From: VXMF01 sp965206775
GTDB taxonomy: Bacteria; Acidobacteriota; Terriglobia; Bryobacterales; UBA6623
Assembly: GCA_965206775.1 (NCBI GenBank)
Contig: CBDBKU010000002.1
Location: forward strand, 992,001 to 1,056,000
DNA: 64,000 nt
Direction: 5' to 3'
The first letter of the stretch is position 1. Every line of letters starts with the position of its first letter. The translations under genes and the position numbers were made by a program. The notes under the pieces are model-generated. The model was given only the letters and a program-made list of their open reading frames with translations, ran no database searches and was not told the DNA's origin. This document shows, piece by piece, positions 8,894 through 16,717 of this stretch.

Positions 8894-9736
8894 TCAGGAC
8901 GTATGCGCAGCAAGGAACGTGCGGACATGGTCCGTCAGGATCTTTGGCTGGTCGATCGGAATCAGGGTCCGGCTGTCGCTGACCCATACCAACTGCGAGT
9001 TTGTAAAGCGTTCAGCCAGTCGTGTGGCGTGGGCGGGCGGCATCAGCTTGTCCTCGCGGGCCCAGACGATGAGGACCCTTCCGCGGAACGAGCGCTGTTG
9101 CTCGGCCCACTCGAGCAACTGCTTCTTCTTCGGTACGTTTCTAAGGTACTTGTTCAGGTCGCGACGAACCTTCCGGTTGTGGCGGGCGGGATGAATCCAG
9201 CTCATGAAGAGGTCGTTTGGAACCCTCTTCTTCGACATGTCGCCGAATGTCAGCGAAAGATGTCGGATCCAGCGAGGCCGCAACAATTGGACCGACATGA
9301 AGGTGCCTCCTGGAAGGCATGCGTTGAGGCAGAGCAGCCGGCCGGGTAGGCCGGGCGGGTAGTTGTCGAAGGCTTCGCAAGAGACAAGAACAAGGTTCGC
9401 GACACGATCGGACCCTCCGGGGCTAATGACAAGCTGCGCACCGCCCCAGTCGTTGCAGACGAGTGTGACGTCGTGCAGGTCGAGCTCCACGAGAAACTCG
9501 GCGATCATGGTCGCGATCGATTCGAGCGTGAGGTCGGCATTATCGGGCATCGGCGTGTGGTGCGCGCCGAACGGCAGCTCCGGGACGATGCAGCGGTACC
9601 GATCTCGCAGGCTGTCGACGAGCCCATCCCACAAGGTGCCGTTCATAAGCACCCCGTGGAGCAATACTACGACCGGTCCGTCGCCACCGGTGTCGGAGTA
9701 CATGAAGCCGGCAGTTGTTGGTCGCTTGAGCTGCAT
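8894..9736 (-). CDS. Alpha/beta hydrolase with Asp nucleophile
   Basis: Cytosolic alpha/beta-hydrolase-fold protein, 280 aa, no signal peptide. The oxyanion region VVVLLHGVLMNG is near residues 22-33. The nucleophile elbow is N-D-W-G-G (Asp96) rather than G-x-S-x-G, the arrangement of haloalkane dehalogenases and related hydrolases with an Asp nucleophile. A second acidic element, WAREDKLMPP, is near 225. The block where the catalytic His is expected reads SDSRTLIPIDQP and has no His, which I recall seeing in a subgroup of these proteins, so dehalogenase activity should not be assumed. It is flanked by IS fragments upstream and tRNA-Ser downstream, with no operon partner. Candidate roles are a dehalogenase-like or non-catalytic relative; the substrate is unknown. 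Confidence 0.8.
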   Translation of the reverse strand: MQLKRPTTAGFMYSDTGGDGPVVVLLHGVLMNGTLWDGLVDSLRDRYRCIVPELPFGAHHTPMPDNADLTLESIATMIAEFLVELDLHDVTLVCNDWGGAQLVISPGGSDRVANLVLVSCEAFDNYPPGLPGRLLCLNACLPGGTFMSVQLLRPRWIRHLSLTFGDMSKKRVPNDLFMSWIHPARHNRKVRRDLNKYLRNVPKKKQLLEWAEQQRSFRGRVLIVWAREDKLMPPAHATRLAERFTNSQLVWVSDSRTLIPIDQPKILTDHVRTFLAAHTS

Positions 9737-9917
9737 CTGGAGACCCCCTCGCCGGTAGCCGTCGAGATGGGCTCATCTTGGACGCCGTGTCGCATGGCCC
9801 TGTCAGAATTCACGTGTGAAAGGCCAGTGTTGTCGAATCTCGCCCGTTCCCACGGACGGGTCATTGTAGCGAACTGGAAGCCCGATTCCGGTGCTATCAG
9901 GGCTTCTCCGTGCGAGG

Positions 9918-10228
9918 TCATTTCGCCACCATCGCGAAGCGCTCGCCGAACTGGATGCCAAACTCGACCCGCGCTTGGTGCCAGTAGGCTGGCGGGGCGC
10001 GCCAGCCCCGTTGCACGTTGCGCAGGGCCAGATAGAGCAATTTGGTCGCCGCCCGCTCCTGCGGGAAATGACCCCGCGTCCGCACGCCGTGGCGCACCGT
10101 GCTGTTGAGGCTCTCGATCGCGTTGGTCGTGTAGATCGCCCTGCGGATCGGTTCCGAAAAGGCGAAGAACGGGATGATCTGCTCCCAGCCGCTGCGACAG
10201 CTGCCCACGATCGCCGGGTACCGCGAAG
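9918..10228 (-). pseudogene. IS256-family transposase, C-terminal fragment
   Basis: The last ~100 codons of a Mutator/IS256 transposase: RYPAIV, then WEQIIPFFAF, IRRAIYTTNAIESLNS, RTRGHFPQERAATKLLYLAL. The last catalytic Glu belongs to the AIES segment. The remaining ~300 N-terminal residues of a normal ~400-aa enzyme are absent. The 5' edge abuts the IS1380 fragment in the same orientation. Confidence 0.88.
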
Positions 10229-10264
10229 CGGTTTAGTCCTCAACGATTTATGCTGAGCGGAACA

Positions 10265-10504
10265 CTAATCGTTCAAATCCTCGTAGCCCAGCGCCAGCCC
10301 CATTACGCGCGCCGTCAGCAGCACTTCCACCGGATGCTGCGTCCGCCGAGGATCGCGGTGGTCCTGGAAACAGGCGCTCAGCCGCCGGAACAGCCCCGTC
10401 TGCAGCGCCAGCTCCCGCGGGAGCACTCCACCACCATCCGATCCGAGCTCCCCACCGTCGAACCGGCCGACCACTCGCTGGCGTCCCAAGCGCCCGTGGT
10501 ACAT
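10265..10504 (-). pseudogene. IS1380-family transposase, N-terminal fragment
   Basis: The first 79 codons of an IS1380-type DDE transposase. The diagnostic block is VVGRFDGGELGSDGG, followed by TGLFRRLSACFQDHRDP and VMGLALGYEDLND, then a stop. A normal member has about 450 aa. The break falls right after YEDLND, only ~35 bp from the IS256 fragment, so one element probably inserted into or recombined with the other and both were later trimmed. Confidence 0.85.
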
Positions 10505-10605
10505 CCTGTAGTCACAATACCGTCGTCCAAAATCGTTGTAAGTTATTCATAAAACACATCTTATACCACGAGAGACGGCCTTATGCCCTGCCTGTGATGA
10601 GAAAT

Positions 10606-10622
10606 GCGGGCTAGTGGCCCGC
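10606..10622 (-). terminator. Hairpin over the monooxygenase stop codon
   Basis: Six-bp stem GCGGGC/GCCCGC with a 5-nt loop containing the stop codon of the upstream gene. On the minus strand it is followed by ATTTCTC, a weak T-rich tail. A modest intrinsic terminator candidate. Confidence 0.4.
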
Positions 10623-12719
10623 ACAGAGCCCAAGGGGAAGATTGCAGAGATCCGGCACAACCACGGTGAAGAAGACGATGCACATCTCGTCGGTGGTCCT
10701 GTCTCCCCATCCCACCGCAATCGGTGGGTCGTTCGGGTTGAGCGGATTGTTGGCCGAATTGTCGTAGATTGCCGAGAGCTCCATGCGGTCGGACCGATTG
10801 AATGGCACCGGATTGGTGTAGGTGTAGGCGTCCTGCCAGTCGAATTCCCAGTCGTCGATATAGACCATCGGGGTCTTCTCGCCCGACGCGGACACCTTGT
10901 CCATGCGAATCTCCTGGCCAAGCAGGTGCATGTGGGGGGCGACGTTGATGATGTCAAGAGGAAACGTACCGGTCGTCTCGAGCACGTTCAGCAATGCCGC
11001 CGGTATGTCCGGGCCGCCCTCTCCCTCGAGCTTGAACTCGGCGGTCACCTCGTGCCGCTCCGCCCCGGCCGGAATCGAGAATTCCGTGTTGATCACCGGT
11101 ATAACCGTGGCGTTCTTCGCAGTTCGCTCCTCGGCGAAGTGAAGGCCGATCCGGGTGGTGTCGGACTGCTCGGTGCCGTCGGGATGGTAGTGCAGCTGGA
11201 CCGCGATGCGCGAGTCTCGCCGCACGTACATCCCGGAATCCTCCGGCATGACCTGGGGACGGGCGCCTGGTGCCCATAGGGCGAGAAAGTACGACTCGAC
11301 GCCGAGGGTGAAGCTGCCGTAGCTGATTCCTGCGCTGCCGAAGCACTCGTACCCCGGCTTGCCGTCGTCCTCGGCCGCTTCCTTCCCTTCGGATTCCCCC
11401 ACAGGGTCTCCGTAGAGAATCATGTGGTGCACGATCTTGCGGTTCCCGGGCCGGACCTCAATGCTAACGACGCTCTTGCTCTCCGTGATGCTGTCGGGAA
11501 GCGGAACGCTGAAGCATCGGTAGTCATCTGACGCGATCGGATCAGGCGTGTAGGAGGGAGTCTCGAGGATCAGATCCGGCTCGCCCAGCGTCCAGTTGGC
11601 ATCGAAAGCCAAGGGCTCGGGAAGGTCGCTCGGATTGCCTTCGGGCGCTCCAAGGTCTACCCAGGACGCGACGATCTCGATTTCCTCGTCCGTCAGGCGC
11701 CGTTCTCCGACGAATTCGCCGTGCCCGGACACTGGCTTCCAAGGAGGCATGCTGCCGTCTTCAACCGCCTGCTTGATGGCAGGCGCCCACTCCTTGGCGT
11801 CCCCGTACTCCATCAGGGAGAACGGAGCAACCTCGCCAGGGTGGTGGCACACCTGGCAATGCTCCTGAAAGAGGCGCGAGATCTGGTTGCCGAAAGTGAT
11901 CCAGTCACCTGCAGAAGCCGTGAACGAGACTTGGACCGTGTTGGCCTCTATCCCGTCGGCTGTCACCACGACATCCGCAAGTTCGCTGTGCACGAGCTGA
12001 ACTGGAAGCGGGCCGATGCTGACTTCGTCCATGCCTGCAGACAAGCCATGCTCGTTACGGCAGCCAGCCGGGACCGCGACTCCGCCGACTGTGACACTGA
12101 GCGAGGAGGCGAAGCGGATTCCGGTTCCCCGGAGCTTGAGAAAGAACACGGTGCCCTCCGCCGCTAGATTGAGCGGCACGGGCCGGTAGACGCCGTTGAG
12201 GTCATCGAAGTACGCGAGGTCCTGGAAATGCCGGGACCCCTGAAGGAGATTGACGATCTCGGCTTGGCCATCTGCGAGGCCGCCCCCGCTTCCCGCGGCC
12301 GAGAACAGTCCCGGACTGACAGACTGCACTTGGAATGTCCCGTCCGCGATGGACTCCTCGCCTCGCTTCACGGTCATGTGGGCGCTGCCGGCCGGAAGGT
12401 TTGGGACGAGGATTCGAAGCGTCTCTGGCTCGACGGAGAGCAGCGACGCTTTCAGCACAACGGCGTCAGAGCCTTCGATCTCGACTGTCACGCTGTCGAG
12501 CTCGAGCTGGGGCTCGCCATCTGGAGCCATGGTCGTGCTGTCTCCGAATTCGCCATCGACGAGAGCCATCGAATTCGGCGCGACCGGCGAGTCCTTTTTC
12601 AGGCTAGCGGCGGAATAGACTGCAATCGGTTCATCGTGGGCTTGCAGCCCTGTCGGGAGGAGCAGCGCCAAACATCCTAGAATTGCGAACCGCCAGTGCT
12701 GAAACCGTAGACGCATCAA
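10611..12719 (-). CDS. Exported haem-c / copper type II monooxygenase-like protein
   Basis: A 702-aa exported protein with three parts. A Sec signal is at residues 1-27. An N-terminal region of about 30-265 begins AVYSAASL and resembles the acidobacterial TIGR03437-type Ig-like domain. A cytochrome-c-like segment has C-Q-V-C-H at 288-292 followed by PGEVAPFSL. The C-terminal half resembles peptidylglycine/dopamine monooxygenases, with His pairs at HHM (431-433), HYH (510-512) and HMH (596-598) as candidate ligands for two coppers. By family, such proteins hydroxylate a C-H bond using copper and an electron donor; the fused haem could supply electrons. The substrate is unknown. The start is supported by AAGGAG 9 nt upstream of the first ATG. 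A close copy of its last 71 codons lies at 4420-4635. The gene has no same-strand partner. Confidence 0.85.
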   Translation of the reverse strand: MMRLRFQHWRFAILGCLALLLPTGLQAHDEPIAVYSAASLKKDSPVAPNSMALVDGEFGDSTTMAPDGEPQLELDSVTVEIEGSDAVVLKASLLSVEPETLRILVPNLPAGSAHMTVKRGEESIADGTFQVQSVSPGLFSAAGSGGGLADGQAEIVNLLQGSRHFQDLAYFDDLNGVYRPVPLNLAAEGTVFFLKLRGTGIRFASSLSVTVGGVAVPAGCRNEHGLSAGMDEVSIGPLPVQLVHSELADVVVTADGIEANTVQVSFTASAGDWITFGNQISRLFQEHCQVCHHPGEVAPFSLMEYGDAKEWAPAIKQAVEDGSMPPWKPVSGHGEFVGERRLTDEEIEIVASWVDLGAPEGNPSDLPEPLAFDANWTLGEPDLILETPSYTPDPIASDDYRCFSVPLPDSITESKSVVSIEVRPGNRKIVHHMILYGDPVGESEGKEAAEDDGKPGYECFGSAGISYGSFTLGVESYFLALWAPGARPQVMPEDSGMYVRRDSRIAVQLHYHPDGTEQSDTTRIGLHFAEERTAKNATVIPVINTEFSIPAGAERHEVTAEFKLEGEGGPDIPAALLNVLETTGTFPLDIINVAPHMHLLGQEIRMDKVSASGEKTPMVYIDDWEFDWQDAYTYTNPVPFNRSDRMELSAIYDNSANNPLNPNDPPIAVGWGDRTTDEMCIVFFTVVVPDLCNLPLGLCAGH

Positions 12720-12909
12720 TTCGATCTCCTTGCTATAAGCTTAACGACCGAACCCGGATACGGCGTCGCAGTCTAGGCGAAGTGCCTGGGTTGTGACGCC
12801 GGAACGTCTCCTCGGACATCACCGCCCCGTCACCCTGGCCGGCACCGTATGCGACCGGAACCCAAGAGATTGAGTGCGTGTCGCACACAGTGTCCGAGCA
12901 TAGTGTCCT
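12720..12909. promoter_or_regulatory. Upstream region of monooxygenase gene
   Basis: Contains the AAGGAG ribosome-binding site near 12729 and an AT-richer patch (GCTTATAGC on the minus strand) that may be part of a promoter. No other element is evident. Confidence 0.3.
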
Positions 12910-13398
12910 TCACGCGTATTGACTTGGCGAACCGGCAAGCGAAAGCGGATTCTCGCCAGTCATAGAGATCCGCTCGGCCTTGTCGGCCAGGATCACACGA
13001 GCTGACAGCAACAGGTCCCGGGTCTTGGACTGGCCCACCAGCCGCGGTAGCAGCCACGAGATGCCTGCGCAGCCGCCGCTGATCGCGCAGACGATGGGCT
13101 TGGGAATGGAAAGCGCTTAGTGTACGGGCCTGCCGGGCTGCCGGATCCGGTCGATCGTATGCTGGCCCGAGGTCTTGAGCTCCTGGACATCCGCGCCGGC
13201 GCGGAGCGACTTGCCAGCGCCAATCAGCACGATCGCCCTGATGTCGGGAATGTCCCGGTACAGGTCCAGCAGGTCGAGGTAATGGACGCGCATGCTAGGG
13301 GTGATGGCGCCACTTCGCTCCGGATGAATGAAGGTCAGGAGCGTGACGCTACCATGCATCTCGAAGAGCAGCTCGTCCGGTAACGGCGAAGACCCCAT
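12910..13398 (-). pseudogene. Enoyl-CoA hydratase/isomerase, decayed
   Basis: Crotonase-family remnant. From ATG 13398 the frame gives LLFEMHGSVTLLTFIHPER, SMRVHYLDLLD, DIRAIVLIGAGKSLRAGADV and RIRQPGRPVH. An in-frame TAA follows at about 13117, where relatives have a Tyr in PVHYP. The same frame then continues as LSIPKPIVCAISGGCAGI, which includes the oxyanion-hole segment, and jumps to LLPRLVGQSKTRDLLLSARV. About 35-40 residues expected between those two blocks are missing, so there is an internal deletion as well as the nonsense change. It ends at a TGA at 12910. Two independent lesions make this a true pseudogene rather than a base-call error. A beta-oxidation-type role is lost here. Confidence 0.85.
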
Positions 13399-13889
13399 AC
13401 TATCGCCGGAGACTGGCTGATCAAGCCCGGCCAATGGCCGCAATTCAGCGCGAACTCCCGGATTGGCTGGCCGGTGGGATCCTTGGTTTCCGGAACCAAG
13501 TCTCGCCACGGCTCCGACGGCAGAGCTCTTCGTTCCTGGCCGCGCAATGCGCGTGAAGGCGGATCGATCGAGCCACGCAATTGCCCGCTACGACGACAGC
13601 GGAGCGCCGGGAACTGCTGCGGGCTTCGAGCGTCTAGGAAGGCAGCAGGCTGATCGGCCTCGCTTCCAACGGGCTCCTCCCGAACCGGTATTCCCTAGCG
13701 CGCAAGGTTTGTTTCGGAGTCGCCGGCTTTGGTGTAGACGAGTGGAGGCTGGAACTGGAACGAAGCGTCGGCGATGAGCTGCCGAGGGCGCACATGAGTT
13801 TGACAGTTTCTAGATACAGCAGCCAAAAATGCCGAGATGAACCGACAGCTCACGGGTTTTTCTCAAGATCCCGATTGTGTCTAGGAACT
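13399..13889. other. No gene seen
   Basis: Degraded or non-coding sequence between two pseudogenes; no motif recognised in any frame. Confidence 0.4.
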
Positions 13890-14155
13890 TGCAGCGTTAG
13901 TCCATTCGGAGAATTGGTGAAGGATCGTCTATCTACACTTTTTGTAACAACTTGCTGGCTTCCTCCGTTGGCTCCCTCACCTGCCGGACTGCTCGTCCGT
14001 CGCTCAACAATTGCGCCAGCTGGGTCCGTTTCGGCCGGTTCCGACTGTTCCTCCACGTGTCGGCTCAGGCCAGCTCCGCCACCCTTTCCAGCGACAGAGC
14101 CAGCACCGTCAGCGACACGTACGCGTGAATCTGATCCGGTGCCCCGCAATACACC
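13890..14155 (-). pseudogene. IS1634-type transposase, 3' remnant
   Basis: The minus strand reads PDQIHAYVSLTVLALSLERV, in-frame TGA, then DTWRNSRNRPKRTQLAQLL and REPTEEASKLLQKV, in-frame TAG, then DPSPIL. This is the order of the C-terminal block of IS4/IS1634-group transposases (helix with AHV-LxFLAL, then TWRNIRDxLxRI and the final PPPVL). At least two stop codons interrupt it and everything upstream is lost. Confidence 0.6.
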
Positions 14156-14500
14156 CGTCCTAGCCCTGCTCCACTCCCTGGAGTTGCTTGTATCGGGCCA
14201 TCCGCGATCCTCCAAGCTTCGACATTCTTCCGATAGCAGGAGACCTCGGGTTCGCACGCAAGCTGGCCGGGTGCCCGTGCAAGTCGGACGCCCAACCCGG
14301 CAATCCCTGACGCTCGTTCACTTATTGCGCGAATGAAGTCTGAATGCGGAAAAACGGTCTCGATGACTTCGCGGCCCCGTCATCCTCCCAGGGCGGCCTA
14401 TGGAGCGCTCACCGGCAACGCCTTTTCTGCGTCAGTTGCGCGGCGACGGCGGAAGTCCGGAGAGATGTCGATTGCCAGGTCCGGGGCGCCGCTTCTATTC
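14156..14500. other. No gene seen
   Basis: Sequence between the IS remnant and the end of the CehA-like gene; only shadow frames. Confidence 0.35.
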
Positions 14501-16147
14501 CTACTGCGCGCAAGCGACGGATTCGCGCGGACCGCGGCCTGCTTGCCTAGCGCGTAGCTCCGCGATGGCGCGGTCGAACGAATTCAACATCTGCTGGCGA
14601 TCATCCTGTTTAGCGTAGCGTCCCTTCTCGGCGTAGAACATCTGTTGCTTCTCGAGGAGATGGACCAAAGCCTGGCCGTCAGCTTCGGACCAGATCGGCT
14701 TCCCGCCAACGAGAACTCGGATCGCGGCCGTGTGAGCTACCGCATTGCCGCCAAGGACCCCTCCCGACTCTCCCTCCCCGCGGGCCGCGATCCAGCTGCT
14801 CTTCTCGAACCGCAACACGGTCTCCAAGGCAATCGAGTGTATGCTGCCTTCGCTGCGCTCCTCGATCGACTCGCTGACCGCACGTCCGTTCTGGACGAGT
14901 TCGATCTTTCCCAGGGCGCGCGGGCTGCGCAACTGCGCCTTGATCCTCACCTCCCCGCCGTGCGGCGGAAGGCAGAGCGTTTCGCCTGGACCGGCGCTCT
15001 CGGCAGAAAGCTCGATGAGGGGCCCGCTGGTGACGAACGTCGCGCCTTCTCTCACCGCGCTGTTCCAAGCCTCCGAACCTGTCGCCTCGCCGGTCTTGGC
15101 GTACAGGCGCATTCCGCCGAGGAAGGGCTGCCACGGCTCGCGCCGAGGGTTGTTGGGCAGATCCGTGCCTGCGGTCGGAGGGAGGCTGAAGCTGCAGTTC
15201 ATCAGCCGGTACCAATTGTCCAAGGGCCAGAAGCCCCATCCCCAATTCGCGATCTCGATGAATTCCGCCTCTCCCAGGATCGTGTCGACTAGTACAGTAG
15301 GGCTCCCACCCAGTGTGCCGCCGTGGGCTGTGCCGACTAGCCCTCCGGTCTCGCGAGCCCGGCCCAGTACGGTCGCCAGGGCTGGGAAGTTATACGGCGA
15401 TTCCGACGTGCCGGCCATGATGGGCTGGATTAGCCCGCCCAGGCCGAACAGTAGGATGTGGCCTTGCAGCCTGTCTCGGTACTCCTCTCCGGCGACGATC
15501 GTCCGCCCGCCGGCGCTCGCTTCGCCGCGATCGCCGAACGCGAACTGCTCCGCCCAGACTCCCGGCACCATTCCGCCCTTGAGAGTCATGAACTGGCCAT
15601 GGGCGATGTCGTCGCCCGCCATCATGGCGAACCAGTCACGATCGCCGGCGGGCTCGACGCGATCGTAATGCAAGTGGGAGTCCGCCGCTCGCCAGCCGTC
15701 TTCGCGGAGTTGGTTCCATCGCCTGAGCTTGGCTGTGACCTCGACCGGGTCCGCGTTGACCTCGGCCTCGACAGAAACCGGCAAGTAGTCCAGGCCCTTC
15801 GCCACGTCGACCCGAACTCGCCTCGCCGTGGGCGACAGCGGCACCCAGACAGGGCCTGTGTTCCGCGCGTAAGTCACTACTTGGCTCTGGCGCTTCGAGA
15901 CATGCACCGACACAAACCTCAGCCCGTGAGGTCCTATCCAGCGCGGTTCGTGGGGCGCCCCGTCGACGGTTACAGTGAACCGAGCGGCGAGCCGGCGGCC
16001 GGTGGAATCGTCGATCACGTTCAGGACGAGGCGCGGGCTCCAGCTCGGATCTTGCTGTACCTGAGCGTCGCCAGACGTGCCCAGCCACCACAGCACCGCG
16101 CTAGCAAAGAGTGTCAGGGCCGCCAAGCGGAATCGGCTGCCTGACAC
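14501..16147 (-). CDS. Exported CehA/McbA-like metallohydrolase (PHP type)
   Basis: A 548-aa exported protein. An N-terminal hydrophobic segment (residues 8-27) is followed by a beta-rich region to about 145, then the PHP-like metal-binding motif A-D-S-H-L-H (His158, His160). Later conserved-looking blocks are VGTAHGGT, FIEIANWGWG and AGTDLP. Family members include the carbaryl hydrolase CehA and many uncharacterised secreted esterase/phosphoesterase-like proteins, so the specific substrate is unknown; pesticide hydrolysis should not be inferred. The start is a GTG with AGGA a few bases upstream; the nearby ATG at 16149 is in another frame. It is divergent from the gamma-glutamyltransferase gene, with 570 bp between. 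Confidence 0.75.
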   Translation of the reverse strand: MSGSRFRLAALTLFASAVLWWLGTSGDAQVQQDPSWSPRLVLNVIDDSTGRRLAARFTVTVDGAPHEPRWIGPHGLRFVSVHVSKRQSQVVTYARNTGPVWVPLSPTARRVRVDVAKGLDYLPVSVEAEVNADPVEVTAKLRRWNQLREDGWRAADSHLHYDRVEPAGDRDWFAMMAGDDIAHGQFMTLKGGMVPGVWAEQFAFGDRGEASAGGRTIVAGEEYRDRLQGHILLFGLGGLIQPIMAGTSESPYNFPALATVLGRARETGGLVGTAHGGTLGGSPTVLVDTILGEAEFIEIANWGWGFWPLDNWYRLMNCSFSLPPTAGTDLPNNPRREPWQPFLGGMRLYAKTGEATGSEAWNSAVREGATFVTSGPLIELSAESAGPGETLCLPPHGGEVRIKAQLRSPRALGKIELVQNGRAVSESIEERSEGSIHSIALETVLRFEKSSWIAARGEGESGGVLGGNAVAHTAAIRVLVGGKPIWSEADGQALVHLLEKQQMFYAEKGRYAKQDDRQQMLNSFDRAIAELRARQAGRGPRESVACAQ

Positions 16148-16717
16148 ATGTCCTGGATCGGCCGTGGGTGCCTCCGTCTAGAGAATGTACTCGATCGCAG
16201 ATCGTGATGAATTGATTGGGGCTCTGGTTCTGCCGGAAATGCACTGAACAAGGTCTGAGCGCCGGCGCGATTGAAGGCGAGCTGTTCCAAGCGTTTCAAG
16301 GCCGCGCACATACGCGACAGCAGGCAAACCCGGATCCCTAGCCCAGGATGATTGAATTGTTCGGGATCCGCATTGCCGAAGCTTGCAGCGCTTCCTAGTC
16401 GGCTCTCGGGAATCGAGAAGGCCCGTTGAAGAGAGATCGCGGCGAGCGACGAGGATTCGGGCAATGCTGCCCAAAACTCAGCGGGCCATGGAGCGGTAGG
16501 CTGTTTATCCCGCCCTCGGCATGGATGGTGGCTATCGGAACGCATCGTCGCGGATACCCGAGCCGAGTCCGAGATCATCTGCGTGACGGACAGGCGGAGA
16601 GATTTCAGATGCGGCGAAGCAGCACCATTGCCACCCTTCAAGGGCATTTCTGGAGAAAACTCTCGGTTTGAACCGGCTCGGGAGGCTAAGATCGGATACT
16701 GCTCCCCGGAGCTAGCA
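16148..16717. other. Divergent intergenic region
   Basis: 570 bp between two divergent genes, presumably holding both promoters. I could not pick out a convincing -35/-10 pair or any small gene. An in-frame extension of the plus-strand gene to 16583 exists but its peptide looks non-coding. Confidence 0.4.

Noticed and set aside
14501..16147. Annotating the CehA-like gene as a carbaryl hydrolase
   Set aside because: Only the general metal motif and length fit; the family is broad and the substrate cannot be told.
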